Shown here piece after piece: positions 1-11,029 of a DNA stretch of 64,000 nt. A program made the position numbers and the translations under genes. Below the pieces are notes generated by a model, which had not been told where the DNA came from, did no database searches, and was given only the letters and a program-made list of their open reading frames with translations. Position 1 is the stretch's first letter. Each line of letters opens with the position of its first letter. The DNA is from Mallotus nudiflorus (lineage: Eukaryota; Streptophyta; Magnoliopsida; Malpighiales; Euphorbiaceae), in the NCBI GenBank assembly GCA_947683625.1, contig CANTUR010000644.1, forward strand, positions 1,601,501 to 1,665,500, read 5' to 3'.

Positions 1-350
1 GGTTCATAAAAAAAAGATCTTAGAGGTTTAGAGAGAGAGAAAAAAGGGGCAAGTTCTGAAAAAAAAAAAAAGACGTTCTGGAAAAGGGGAAGATTTTTGG
101 GGAAGAAAGGAGGGATTAAGCTTGAAGGTCGATCCTTGAAAATAAGAAGGGAGAAACCTTGCATTTGGGTTTGTAAAAATCAAGTCCATACTTATCTCTG
201 AGGGTCAACTATTTTGAAAAAAGTTCTTATTTCATTGTAAGTTTTGTTTATTTATACTAGTTATTGCTTATTTGAAAACTAAGTTTATTGCCTGTGAGAG
301 TCGTCTGCATTTGCTGGTCAGGCAATTGCCTCTTCGATCATCTCAGCGAA

Positions 351-424
351 GAGGCAATCGCCTCACTACAGAGGCGATCGCCTCATGATAGAGGCGATCG
401 CCTCATGATAGAGGCGATCGCCAC
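351..424. repeat. 20-bp tandem array of GC-rich palindromes
   Basis: The 14-base perfect palindrome GAGGCGATCGCCTC recurs at 371 and 391, with near-copies at 351 (GAGGCAATCGCCTC) and 411, each spaced by six bases (CATGATA-like). A related palindrome AGGCAATTGCCT lies at 320-331. The array is strikingly GC-rich in very AT-rich surroundings. It would form a row of hairpins. A short ORF crosses it but has no coding character. Confidence 0.9.
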
Positions 425-841
425 TTTATCAGGTCACTTTCTTTATTTTGTTATTACCAATATTACTATTCATAAGAAAAAATTTTGTGCTTAAATTTTT
501 TTTCCTTTCAGCCATTTCATCAGAAGAGTGACACGAACATGACCATCTATTTTGTTTGCTCCCTTTTGGTGTGTTAAAATTTTATGTGGTTTTATTTCAA
601 TGTCATATTATTGCATGTATTTTTGCTATTTCAAAAATCACTATTCATATAATTAGATTTTTGTACTCCGAATTTATTCATTTTTTAGCCACTTCACTAG
701 TAGAATGATAGGAGTATTTCAGTATATTATGTTGGTTAAATTTAATATATTAGTCAAATTTTTATGTGAATATTATTTGGATTTTCATGGTTTTCATATA
801 TTTTATTATTATTTTTGCCACTATTTCAATTAAGCCCATTC

Positions 842-965
842 ATTTTTATGCATGAGGCTGTTTGCCTCTTTACTCTAAGGTTATTTGCCTCTTTGCTTTA
901 AGGCGATGCCCTATGGCTAGAGGCGCCACCTCTCATAGGCGATGCCTCTTTGAAGAAGCATCGCC
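842..965. repeat. Second, degenerate GAGGC/GCCTC cluster
   Basis: GAGGC, GCCTC, GGCGATG and GGCGCC words recur several times, for example GAGGCTGTTTGCCTC and AGAGGCGCCACCTCT. The cluster resembles a decayed version of the palindromic array at 351-424. It sits in the same putative LTR. Confidence 0.6.
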
Positions 966-1642
966 GTATCATTATTTTTATTTTTATTTTATTTCAATTT
1001 TTTTATGTATTTTCATATTTCTATATTTTTAGTCTTTTTTTATACAATTATTTTAGTAGCTGGCTTAATTAAATATTTGTGTGCTTATTATTATTTTTAC
1101 TTCTGTTTATTTTTGGTTTATTTTGGTTTATTTTCTATTTATTCTATTATGTTTTGTATGATAAAAAGCATTGTAATTCTTAATCCCTTTCCCCCTTTTG
1201 TTATGAATGAATGGTTGTAAATTTTTACTTGTTTTATTTTTATTGAATGTTGGGACTTAAAGCATGAAATTAGATTAATGTGCAAACTTAAACTTAACTA
1301 TAAAATTTGGCAATTATTCGAAGGCAATTACAATACATGTGTGATAAGGAAATAATTAAATAATTACAGGTAATAATACACAAAACACAAATGAAGGCCA
1401 ACCGTAAGGTTGGGTGGACATTCTAAAAGTACATACCTAGTTTCCAAACTTGATCTCTAATGATGACTTATGGGAACCTCCGTGGGATCTAGTTGCTGTA
1501 TAGTGTATCCTGACTTTCATCTGGGTGGCAACTCCATCTTTGAATAGGCCCAAGACCTATATTGTATTTATAAGTGGACCTCAATCTCACACAGTGTCGT
1601 GGTCGCCAAACACTTGAGCACTCGCTAAAACCCGCCACCTAC

Positions 1643-1645
<3 letters not shown>

Positions 1646-1678
<33 letters not shown>
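1646..1678. repeat. (TA)n microsatellite
   Basis: Uninterrupted TA dinucleotide repeat of about 33 bases directly after the putative LTR end. Confidence 0.95.
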
Positions 1679-1679
<1 letters not shown>

Positions 1680-1682
<3 letters not shown>

Positions 1683-2690
1683 AAATATTTTATCTAGTGG
1701 TGTATTAAGGACCAAGAACCTTATTTTTTAGCACTATAAGATTTGATTACAAGTGCCTCACCCTAAATCAATTGGTCTAGGGGTCATTGGCAAACTAGCT
1801 AAAATTAAACTCTAAGAATTTGTCTCGTTTACTCTCTTAAACTCTATAGAATTTAATAAGTTCGTTATTAATTTTGCAAACAATCTTATAAATTAAACTA
1901 TTTTTGCGCTAGCTTTCAAATTCTCTAGTTAATAAATGATTTAATATTAAATAATTAAAATTTAATTTAAATGTTTTTATTAAGTAAATAAATATGTTAG
2001 TATTAGTATTAGTATTAATTTAAATAAATATATTTCAAATTATTGTGTAAATATGATATTGAGTAAATAGGGTATAAGGCTAATTTAGTGTTAGGTATGT
2101 ATATTGCTATTTTTATTAATATTAAGTAAATCTATTTTTGAATTGTTGAATGTAATAAAAGCTATACATTGCATTATAAAATTGTATAGTTCAATATAAA
2201 ATGGGTGATAGTATTATAACAAACTATGTTGTTTTAATAAAATATTATGCAATTTTGGTATAAATTACTGTTAAATAAATAAATGAGAAAGTAGTCATAT
2301 GATAACTATTCTTCAAGGGTAGCTTGAGATGTAGATTTTGAATTCTACCATCTTCAATTTAAAAGAGAAGGATTATCATCTATTGTGTTATCAATTAATA
2401 TTTAGGCCATATGATATTTACAAATGGAATTAAAATCATTAAATTACTATTGATTTAATTATACCCATTGATACATAGATAACAATACTTTAATCTTAAC
2501 AAATTTATTATTATCTTTATAATTAAAACCTACAAAAATATATATTTTACAATTAAATACTATAAGTTTTTCTTTAAAAAAACTTTTTACTATCCGCATC
2601 TATCAATTAAAGTAACTTTTCATTAATCAATCCTTCAAGTAAACTTTTTACAAATCAATCCTAAAATAAAAATATATATTTTATTTTTTG
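1680..2690. other. AT-rich stretch without recognised gene
   Basis: Strongly AT-rich sequence with many stops in all frames. I see no element termini, coding relic or RNA gene here. Confidence 0.6.
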
Positions 2691-2704
2691 ATACTTTATG
2701 CGGT

Positions 2705-3005
2705 CATAAATTTTACCACCTGCAAATGTTGGGAAACTTCAAAGTGCTTCTCCTCTATTATTTTGTTTATGTTTGAATATCATCGCTTTGAGTGTCTTCC
2801 TTCTTCTTTTAATGCTAAATTCAAGTAGGATTATTATTTCATATTCTTCAACCATATCTTTTACCTCTGTCTCAAGCTCCTTTGTCTTCGTTCTCTAGAC
2901 CTTGTAAGTGTCACTACTCCTATATTGCTCTTTCAGAATAATACCTATTGTCATATAAGTCTCAAGAGCAACGAGTTTCTTTAAATTTGCATCTAACATT
3001 TCATA
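2705..3005 (-). pseudogene. Unidentified antisense coding relic, part A
   Basis: On the minus strand from 3005 leftwards, about 95 codons read with only one in-frame stop, which is notable in sequence this AT-rich. The reading is rich in Leu, Lys and Glu (motifs LKKLVALETY, TKELETEVKD), suggesting a coiled coil. The relic is interrupted on its upstream side by copia element RT1, which inserted at 3006/7798. Sequence on the other side (7799-8010) also looks exon-like. I do not recognise the family. It could be an exon of a decayed host gene. Confidence 0.4.
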
Positions 3006-3224
3006 TGAAGAATAAAATTCAGAGAAAAAGAGAGAAAATTCAGAGAAAATATTTTTCTATGATATTCAAAGAAGGGTTACACCCCTTATATATACACACA
3101 GGAATCCTAATCATAACCTAATTAGGAATAGAACAACATCCTAAATAGAATAAAACTTTATTCCTAAATGTATACAAATATTTACTTCCTAATATATATA
3201 ATAAAAATATTTACTTCCTTAACA
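3006..3224 (-). repeat. RT1 3' LTR
   Basis: 219-bp LTR that on the minus strand starts TGTTAAGGAAGTAAA and ends TTTTATTCTTCA. It pairs with 7581-7798. It contains a minus-strand TATATATAA box near 3092-3100. Confidence 0.93.
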
Positions 3225-3235
3225 CTCCCCCTCAA
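3225..3235 (-). other. RT1 polypurine tract
   Basis: Minus-strand TTGAGGGGGAG directly abuts the 3' LTR, where plus-strand DNA synthesis is primed in this family. Confidence 0.9.
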
Positions 3236-3236
3236 G

Positions 3237-4748
3237 TTGATGAATATATGTCAATCATTCCCAATTTGCCAAGTGAGTTGTATAACGTTTTTTCGGATAC
3301 AACCTTTGTGAGGATGTCAGCTAGTTGAGTCTGAGACAAAACATATGGAAGATCAATTGTCCCTTAGTTCAGATGATCTTTTATGAAATGTCTGTCAACC
3401 TTTACATACTTAGTTTAATCATGTTGAACCGGATTATTTGCAATGCTATGGCTGCCTTGTTATCACAATGTAACAACATAGGCTTCAGATGTTTTAGTCC
3501 TAGATCCTAAATAAATCGCCTAACCCAGAGCAACTCACATACTCCATGAGCTATTCCTCTAAACTCAGCTTCAACACTGGACCTTGCTATAACTTTCTAC
3601 TTCTTTCTTCTCTAAGTGACTAAATTATTTCCAACAAATGTAAAGTACCAAGATGTTGATTTTTTATCAGTCCGATCTCCAGACCAATTAGCATCAGTAT
3701 AGCCAGTAATTTCATAATCCTTATTCCTCCCAAAGAATAACCCTTTATCCGGAGAAGACTTTAGATATCTTAATACTCGGTATACTACATTCATATGTTC
3801 TTTACTTGGAGATTGCATGAACTGACTCACAACACTTACTGCATAAGCAATGTTTGACCAAGTATGAGATAGGTAAATCAACCTTCCCTCCAAACTTTGA
3901 TACTAATCTCTATCAATTGGAACTTGATCTTCTATGACTGAAAGTCCATGGTTGACTTCAATGGGAGTCTCGACTGGCTTATAATCAAGCATCCCCATGT
4001 CTGTCAGTAGGTCCATTACGTACTTTCGTTGGTAAAGAGAAATTCCTTCAGCTGATCTTGTAACTTCAATTCCTAAAAAATAATTCAAGTTACCCAAATC
4101 CTTAAGTTCAAACTCGGATGCTAACTATCTTTGCAAGATTGTTGTCTTACTCAGATCATTTCCAGTGACCACCATATCATCAACATATACGATTAGTGCA
4201 GTGACTTTACCTAACTTCTGTCTGATGAATAGTGTATTATCAGCATCACTTTGCTTATATCCAAGCTCCCTCAAAAAGGTTGAGAGTTATCCAAACCATG
4301 CTCGAGGCAATTGTTTAAGTCCATACAATACTCTTTTTAGTTTGTATACTAGGTTAGTACATTTAATTTCGGGTGGTGGATCCATATATACTTCTTCATC
4401 TATAGTTCCATTCAAAAATGCAATCTTTACATCAAATTGTCACAGCAGCTAGTCCAGGTTGGCAGCTAAGGAAATAAGGACTCGTATGGTGTTCATTTTT
4501 GCTACTGGGGAAAATGTATCTTAATAGTCAATTCCATACTTCTGAGTATACCCCTTTGCTACCAACCGAGCTTTATATCGATTTATGCTTCCATTTGGAT
4601 TGAGTTTGATAATGAATATCCACCTGCACCCCACCATTTTCTTTCCTTCTGGAAGAGGAATAAGATACCACGTCTGGTTCTTCTGCAATGCCTCCATTTC
4701 ATCATTCATAGCTTTTTTCCAATCCGGATAATCTAAGGCTTCCTGCAC
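3237..4748 (-). pseudogene. RT1 reverse transcriptase and RNase H, broken
   Basis: The minus strand reads the copia RT start (WKKAMNDEMEALQKNQTW, near 4720), GCRWIF, then KARLVAKGYTQ. The catalytic box YVDD is intact at 4176-4187, followed by the YFLGIEV and LLTDMGM region (about 4090-3990). RNase H follows from about 3890 (TWSNIAYAVSVVSQFM, then TGYTDANWSGD) and ends with QLADILTK near 3300. Multiple frame breaks and stops separate these blocks. The usual role is to copy element RNA into DNA and remove the RNA strand; this copy cannot do so. Confidence 0.9.
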
Positions 4749-5118
4749 ATTACTTGGAATAGATACAGTAGATAATTGATTTACAATAAGTGCATATGAG
4801 TTAGAAAAATGGTTGGTTGATATGAAGTTGTTGATAGGGTATTTAGCTTTGGTATGAAGGTCTGAATCATATTATTTTTTTGAAACCCCTCTATTGATCC
4901 TAGAAGGATAACGATGCTCAGTCATTTGGAATTAAAGGAGACAAGTTTACTTTATTATGCACTGCATTTGGAGTTTCTTCAGCTTCTGGTGTGGGTTGGG
5001 AAGATGCACTATCTTGATTACTAAGATTTTCTTCAATGATCTATCCGGGTGAGATGCTTGTACTCGAAACATCAGATGTCTGTTTGGGTGAGATGCTCGT
5101 ACTCGGAACACCAGATGT

Positions 5119-6204
5119 CTATCTGGGTGGCATGCTCGGAACATTTGGGAGGCTCGAATTCGGAACACTCAGAATGCTATCTTCAAGCTCAAAGAGGTTT
5201 GAATTTTTCTCCCCCTGAAGAGAGCACTCGGAGTGGGAGAAGAAAGGATAATTTTCATGAAACTGAACATCCCGAGTGACATACATCTTCTTTGTATTCG
5301 GATCATAACATTGATATCCTTTTTGTAAATTTGCATAGCTAATAAAGATACACTGGATAGCTTGAGGGTTTAATTTGCCAAGTGTTTGATGAACATATGC
5401 CAAGCATCCAAAAACTCAGGGTTTGAGATTATTGAGGGGTGGAGATATGACAAGTTCCTAAAGATTCTGAAGAGGAGTTTTAAAATCGAGTACTTGTGAT
5501 GGTGTTTGATTTATGAGGTACGCAGCGGATCAAATAGCCTCTCCCCAGTATTCTCGAAGAATATTCATGTCAAACAATGATGCTCAGACAACTTCCAATA
5601 ACTATTGGTTCTTCCATTCGGCTATACTATTTTGTTAAGGAGTATCGGTACAAGATGATTGTGGCGAATGCCCTTCTTATGGCAGAGATCATTGAGAATT
5701 GAGCTAATATACTCCCCACCATTGTTAGACTGTAAGACTCAGATTTTACTCTGGTATTGTGTAGCCACCATGTTGTACAGGTCCTAAAACTTGGAGCACA
5801 CATCTCCTTTATTGGAAAGTAGTGATACCCAGTAGTGATACCCAGGTCATCTGGGTACATTCATTAATAAACGTTACAAAATATTGAGCACCATATAAAG
5901 TAAGAATCTAAGCAGGTCCCCATACATTAGAATAAATGGTCATACATGGAATTGAATTTTTATTATAACTCGATACATAAGAAATTAAATGGCCTTTTGC
6001 TAATTCACAAACATCACACTTGAATTCCCAGTATGTGGTATGCAAAAATAAATTTGATTTTATTTGTCTAAGATAATAAAAAGAGAGATGCCCAAGATGA
6101 CAATGCCATAAGATTACTTGGTCTTTACTCGAGAAACTTCTACTAACCCTATTAACTTGACTTGACTTCTTTCTTGAATCATCATGCAACTCAAGATAGT
6201 ACAA
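5119..6204 (-). pseudogene. RT1 integrase, broken; two catalytic Asp replaced by Asn
   Basis: The GAG-pre-integrase zinc motif reads LWHCHLGHL with CDVCELAKG (6204-5980). The integrase core follows. Its first catalytic Asp is Asn (SNVWGPA, codon 5936-5938; family SDVWGP). The second is also Asn (LQSNNGGEY, codon 5724-5726; family SDNGGEY). The final Glu survives (IAEWKNQ, near 5630). The C-terminal part continues at 5403-5119 (NPQAIQCIFISY, then VTRDVQFHE). Both substitutions fit G-to-A transitions. In active elements this enzyme joins cDNA ends to the host chromosome. Confidence 0.88.
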
Positions 6205-6249
6205 CTTTCCATGTTTAACACCAAAGCCAAGAATCTAATGCATTGCAAT

Positions 6250-7483
6250 GTCCTAAAATACACAATAATTAAGCCAAAATTTGATAGTGCAATTCAAGGT
6301 TTCAGCGATTTGGCCAACAAATAATAGATTACAAGAAAGAGATGGAACAATAAGAACAGTATCTAAATTAAGAGAGTTGAAGTTAGATATTGATCCTTTA
6401 TGAGTGACTGGTGCTATGCCTCCATTAGCAGTTAGAATATTTTGTTGGGTTGATGGACGGATAGATGTAAGATGGTGAGTGGAGTTTGTCATATGATCAG
6501 TAGCACCTTTATCAATAATCCATGTATTATTTTAAGTAATATTTGTCATACCTGAACTTGTATCAAGATCACTACTTGGTTTAGTAGAAGTAGCAATTGC
6601 AGCCTTGCCGAGCTTCTCACGAGGCTTTCTATTGAAATCCCACCATTCTGGACATCCCATAATTTCATAGCACCGTTCCTTGGAGTGTACAACTTTGCCA
6701 CAATGAGTACAGGTGTATGTGATGGGCTTACTCGGTATTTTTTCTTTGAACTGGGGATGAGTCTGAGCTGTTATAAGTATAGAATGGTCCGACAGTATCT
6801 TCGGCTCTTCCATCGTATGTCTTTGGTTGTGATCCCTCCGGACATATGCATAACTAGACTCGAGATCAAGAGGTGGATCCTTTTAGAGTATTTCACTCCG
6901 AGCATTATTAAATTCAAAATCAAGCCCGGCTAGGAAAATATGTGTTCGAAGCTGGGTAATATGTTTATGGAGTGATACTATTCCATTAACATCCTCCCCT
7001 TGTGCACACGTCGGGGCATCAATTTCTTGAAATAATTCAATATAGTTCATTATACTATACAGGTAATAGCTTACCATTTTGATGTTTGGTGAATGATTTC
7101 AGGTTCAATTCAAATAATTGAGTTTTGTCATATCGATCATAGAAGGTTTTTGAGATAGCATCCCATATCTCCTTTACTTTTGGAAGATGGATGAATCTCT
7201 GCATTAATGTCGGACTCATAGAGTCAATCAACCAACTTTTGACTTAATTATTATCAAGGAGCCAAGTCTCCAATGCTTTATCTCCTACTGGTGGCTTTGG
7301 CGTAGTGCCATTAAGAAAGCCAGATTTATTTCTGGCTTCAATTCGCATCTCCATGATCTGTGACCATAGAGTATAGTTTGTATCATCAAGAATAATTCTT
7401 GTGGGAAAGGGAGAATTATCTTGAAGGATTTGAATAAAACTGGGTGTTCCATGGGATACAATGGATGTGTTTTCGATGGTCAT
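6250..7483 (-). pseudogene. RT1 gag and protease, broken
   Basis: The gag start chosen is the Met at 7483; its motif DDTNYTLWSQIMEMRI is typical of copia gag. The reading breaks near 7244 and 6883. A zinc knuckle of CX2CX4HX4C form (CTHCGKVVHSKERC) lies near 6670-6715 and is intact. The protease begins WIID-KG-ATDHMTN. The catalytic triplet, normally D-S/T-G, reads D-K-G at 6505-6513, so the active site is damaged. Gag would form the virus-like particle and the protease would cut the polyprotein. Confidence 0.85.
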
Positions 7484-7568
7484 GATTTTAAAGATTTAAA
7501 GAATTCAAAGGAAGAAGAAAAAAATACAATTTCAATAATTCAATAAAAAATTTTATTTCAATGGGTAC

Positions 7569-7580
7569 GCTCTGATACCA
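7569..7580 (-). other. RT1 primer-binding site (initiator tRNA-Met)
   Basis: Minus-strand TGGTATCAGAGC directly follows the 5' LTR. It is the complement of the 3' end of plant initiator tRNA-Met, the usual copia primer. Confidence 0.95.
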
Positions 7581-7798
7581 TGAAGAATAAAATTCAGAGA
7601 AAAAGAGAGAAAATTCAAAGGAAATAATTTTCCATGATATTTAAAGAAGGGTTACACCCTTTATATATACACATAGAAATCCTAATCACAACCTAATTAG
7701 GAATAGAATAACATCCTAAATAGAATAAAACTTTATTCCTCATTGTTTACAAATATTTACTTCTAATATATACAATAAAAATATTTACTTCCTCAACA
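7581..7798 (-). repeat. RT1 5' LTR
   Basis: 218-bp LTR; on the minus strand it starts TGTTGAGGAAGTAAA and ends at CA next to the primer-binding site. Confidence 0.93.
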
Positions 7799-8010
7799 TT
7801 ATAGTGCTTTTCTAGATTCTTTAAGTAATAGCATTTATGATAGTTACTAGCATATATATATATATATATCCCATGATATTTTGTATCCAAGGTTAGTAAT
7901 TACAGCTATTGTAGAAACTCCCTCAGTAGTAATTGTAAATTTAGCCATGGCAAAATCAAGAAATTATCTTCTCCTTAACAATGTAAACCTATAAAAAAAA
8001 TACATAAATA
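7799..8010 (-). pseudogene. Unidentified antisense coding relic, part B
   Basis: On the minus strand a T-rich tract and an AG (near 7993) precede an exon-like stretch: GTTTACATTG, then a reading MAKFTITTEGVSTIAVITNL. A second diverged copy, with the same T-tract, AG and start, lies at 44270-44395 and reads MANFGISGGVSATAASANL. Conservation of a T-tract plus acceptor-like AG suggests an intron/exon border. The family is unknown to me. Parts A and B may belong to one gene split by RT1. A (TA)n run lies at about 7855-7870. Confidence 0.35.
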
Positions 8011-8289
8011 AGGAACTATGGACTCTAACAGATGAGTTAAGCACATTTGACATAGTTAAAGAGAAGGTATCAAGAGTATAATCAAATTAGGTACCTTGGT
8101 TATATTGTGTGCCTTCTATGTGTCTCAATTAGGAAGAGAGAATTAAGCAGTGATAACCAAGTTGTATATTGATCACTCTGCATAACAATATATATACATA
8201 TGTAGAGATAAGGTACAATAATTAAGATGACATATATAAGAGTCCTTAACTAAGCAATGACTATATAACTTTAATACCCCCCATAAAAG

Positions 8290-9910
8290 AAAGGTTACCA
8301 AGGAAGTAACTAGAGTTTATTAGAAATTACAACAAAGACAGGTCTGGACAAAGGCTTAGTCATGACATTAGCAAATTGATCATTGGATGAAATTGAACCA
8401 ATTGTAAGTTGTTTACAAGCAACTTGTTTGTGAATAAAATGAAAGACCACCTTAACATGTCTCATTCGGGCATAAAAGGAAACATTTGAAGACATAAAAA
8501 TGGCCTCCACACTTAAGGAAGAAACACCAAGTTTAGACAGTAATTTCACAAGCCAACATAGCTCGATAGTAACATTTGCTTGCTTTGAATTTAGATTCGA
8601 TAGAGGAGTGAGCTACATTGACTTTTTTGGAATTCTAAGAAATGAGATTCTTACCCAAATAAATTATATATCCATTGGTTGATCATTTGTCATCAAGAGA
8701 GTCTGCCCAATTTGCATCAGTTAAGGCCATGAGCTGAACATTATCAGACTTGGAAATTAATAAACTACGAGAGACAGTTCCTTTTAAATATTGAAGTAAA
8801 TGCTTCAGTGCCTATATATAATTTTGAGTCAGACTATGCATAAATTGTGTAAGTTTATTCATATCAAAAGTCAAATCTAGCCTTGTAAATGTGATATATT
8901 ATAAGGAGCCACAACATTGACGAAATTTGGTAGCATCAACCAAGGAAAAAGGACTAGAATCATCTTTGCATAATAGAGCACCAACTGTCATCAAAGTGGA
9001 GAGAGACTTGGAGGATAACATATTCATCATTTGTAAGAGATCTTGAATGTAATGCTACTGAGATAAAAGGATACCTAAGAACGAGACAGAACCTCCATGC
9101 TTAAAATAAATTCAACTTACCAAGATCACGTAATGAGAACTCTATTGATAACTGATTAATAATTGATTGAACAAACTTTGGAGAGTTGCCTGTAAGGACA
9201 ATATCATCAACATAGATAAGCAGAAAATAAAAAATAAGTGTGAGCACCATTAGAAAAAATAAACAATGATGAATTCGCATAAGATTCCTTAAAGCCAATG
9301 GGGATAAGAAAATTTTTGAGTCTTTGGAACCAGGCATGTGGAGCTTGCTTCAAATTGTATAAGGATTTGTGTAGCTTGCACATATAGTGAGGATATTGAG
9401 TATCAACAAACCCTTATGGTTGGGCCATATGAATAGTCTCATGAAGATCACTATGTAAAAAGGCATTACTAACATCTAGTTGCCTCAAAGTCCAACCCTA
9501 AGAAACTGCAAGAGAAAGTAAATAGTTATGGTCTTGACAATAAGACTAAAAGTCTCATTGTAATTGAAACCATATTCTTGTGTATATCCTTTGGCCACTA
9601 ATTGAGCTTTATAGCACTCAACACTGCCATGCACATAATGTTTGATCTTGTAAACCCATTAGTTATTAACAATATTAGCATGCAGGGGCCATGGGCAAGT
9701 TCCTATGTATTGATACGATAGAGTGCTTGAAGTTCATGATACATAGCATCTTGCCACTATTGATGTTTAATAGCCTATTTAAAGGTGGTTGGTTTAGTAG
9801 AAGGTGGGTCAGGAGGTGCGAAAACAATAGCAGAAGGTTTGGGAGAGTGAGAACGTTGGGTAATATTAGCATAATGTTGAGTTTTGGCTAGGTTGAAGGG
9901 CATAATTGCA
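8290..9910 (-). pseudogene. Copia pol fragment: reverse transcriptase and RNase H
   Basis: The minus strand reads RT from about 9800 (WQDAMYHELQALYR, then WVYKIKHYVHGS and LVAKGYTQEYG). An intact YVDD box is at 9203-9214, followed by LTGNSPKFVQSI and LRDLGKLN. RNase H ends near 8330 with HFIHKQVACKQLTIG and FANVMTKPLS. There are many stops and frame changes. G-rich GGGGGGTATTAAAG on the minus strand at about 8270-8283 may be its purine tract, but I cannot fix an LTR. Gag, protease and integrase are missing on the right, where RT2 begins at 9995. Confidence 0.85.
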
Positions 9911-9994
9911 TAGGATGTAGGCGAGAGGAATTATAAAAAGTTTGGGTGCTTATTTTGTTTATGTTGGTTGGTTTACATTATATAAAGTTTAATT

Positions 9995-10165
9995 TAATAG
10001 GATAATGTAAAACCATTGCTGTTGTATTTTCCTTATAACTTGTGTTAGCATAGAACTATACTCTTACATAACCTCTTGTCCCTTCACAACGCTTGTATTA
10101 TATATTTTACTAAATGAATGAAATCAATATATGCTAGTTTTCTACTCAATACCTTAATGTCTTTA
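9995..10165 (+). repeat. RT2 5' LTR
   Basis: 171-bp LTR, TAATAGGATAATG to GTCTTTA; matches 19427-19597 without gaps. Confidence 0.9.
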
Positions 10166-10177
10166 TGGTATCAGAGC
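10166..10177 (+). other. RT2 primer-binding site
   Basis: TGGTATCAGAGC immediately after the 5' LTR, complementary to initiator tRNA-Met. Confidence 0.95.
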
Positions 10178-10222
10178 TTCTTTCAGGTTTAACAACCAAT
10201 TTTTTTTAACAAAAAAAAAACC

Positions 10223-10398
10223 ATGTCTACCACCAGTAACACCAAAACTGTTATTGTTCCCACTTTGTCTTCTTCTCAAACTCATGTTCATTCTCTTCCA
10301 AAAATCTCTCATTAACTTCTGATCAAATTAAACTCTTTTGATTATTTGTTATGGTAGGATCAATTAATGCCACTCCTTTAAAGCTATAATCTTGCTGA
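10223..10398 (+). pseudogene. RT2 gag, first part
   Basis: The ATG at 10223 follows an A-run. The reading includes IKLNSFDYLLW and DQLMPLL, the copia gag motif in which one residue is now a stop (CTCTTTTGATT region). It stops abruptly at 10398 because RT3 is inserted. The frame resumes at 15446 after the second GCTGA copy: ...SYNLAD joins HIESIVEPAIALTPYN. Confidence 0.85.
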
Positions 10399-10893
10399 TG
10401 TTGTTTTGGCAAAATCCCATATTGGGATTTTGTAAGAATATGGAGGAGTCCTTTGCCTATAAAAGGACTCCTCCCCCCTTTAGTTAATATCATTCTAAAA
10501 TTGCCTCTCTTATATATTTAGGAAATTGTATTCTTTCTCTCCTTTGTAATATTTCCTCATTTAGTGAAATATTATTTTGGTAGTATCTAAGGACGTAGGC
10601 TTAATTAGCCGAACCTCGTTAAATTTTGGTGTTCTCTTTTATGTTTATTTAATAGCTATTATCGGGTATAATTGTTGTTAATTATTATGTTGTTAAAATT
10701 ACTTGTCTTAGTAAAATTCTATCTAAGGAGAGTGCTTTTTAAGTGGGACTATTGTGACCCCTCCACTCTTTCCTGGGAATATACCTTGGAGTGATTTTTA
10801 GTATAATCATTTACACTTTAGTCACCTATGCAATAGTTCTCAAGGTAATTTTTTTTGTTATTATTGGTGGAAATTAACCCGAATTCCACAATA
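10399..10893 (+). repeat. RT3 5' LTR
   Basis: 495 bp, TGTTGTTTTGGCAAA to GAATTCCACAATA (family end CACAACA). Carries a TATAAAA box at 10458-10464. Confidence 0.95.
10442..10474 (+). promoter_or_regulatory. RT3 TATA box inside a perfect inverted repeat (5' LTR)
   Basis: Arms GGAGGAGTCCTTT (10442-10454) and AAAGGACTCCTCC (10462-10474) are perfect reverse complements of 13 bases around the loop GCCTATA. TATAAAA spans loop and right arm. The same structure is unchanged in the 3' LTR. It is presumably the element's core promoter; the hairpin role is inference. Confidence 0.85.
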
Positions 10894-11029
10894 ATTAGTA
10901 TCATAGCTTTTGGTTTATTTTACTATACTCTGTGGTTGTGGCTTAAGCTGATCTTCCACTTAAAAAAAATTTCCTTGGGCTAATTGGCATTATGCATTGA
11001 CAGCTATTAAATAGAATTTGTAGTAGAAA

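Larger units (their letters stand above)
1..1643 (+). mobile_element. 3' portion of a Ty3-type (Tat/Ogre-like) LTR, truncated by the window edge
   Basis: No coding sequence is supported here. The last ~250 bases contain GGGTGGCAACTCC, then a stretch ending ACCCGCCACCTACA. Read as reverse complement this matches the start of the RT6 LTR family at 49046 and 49567 (TGTAGATGGCGGG, then ACGACACTATTTGAG). The region therefore looks like the downstream end of a plus-strand LTR of the same broad family, ending at CA (1643). The left part is A- and T-rich with purine runs and a GC-rich palindromic array. Neither the LTR start nor a primer-binding site is visible, so whether this is a solo LTR or part of an element cannot be decided. 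Confidence 0.55.
3006..7798 (-). mobile_element. RT1: Ty1/copia LTR retrotransposon, degenerate, with both LTRs
   Basis: A 4.8-kb minus-strand element. LTRs at 7581-7798 (5') and 3006-3224 (3') differ at about 15 of 218 positions by eye and are bounded by TG...CA. A primer-binding site for initiator tRNA-Met and a purine tract are in place. Internal order is gag, protease, integrase, reverse transcriptase, RNase H, which defines Ty1/copia. Flanking pentamers TCATA (3001-3005) and TTATA (7799-7803) fit a target duplication with one mismatch. Every domain carries stops or frameshifts and key catalytic residues are lost, so the copy is dead. Confidence 0.93.

Noticed and set aside
351..424. Regularly spaced repeats resembling a CRISPR array
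   Set aside because: The spacers are near-identical and only six bases long, and the sequence lies in a plant LTR. It is a palindromic tandem repeat.
351..424. GCGATCGC as the cyanobacterial HIP1 octamer, suggesting bacterial DNA
   Set aside because: Everything around it is plant retrotransposon-type sequence; the octamer arises from the palindrome itself.
1005..1220. 71-codon hydrophobic ORF
   Set aside because: T-rich sequence gives Phe/Tyr/Ile-rich translation by composition alone; no coding signs.
5036..5279. Plus-strand ORFs opposite RT1 integrase/RT linker
   Set aside because: They are shadows of the minus-strand pol linker, which is itself repetitive (ASHPDRHL-like repeats).
7569..7580. 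TGGTATCAGAGC as part of a tRNA gene
   Set aside because: It is a primer-binding site next to an LTR; no cloverleaf surrounds it. The same holds for 10166 and 47125.
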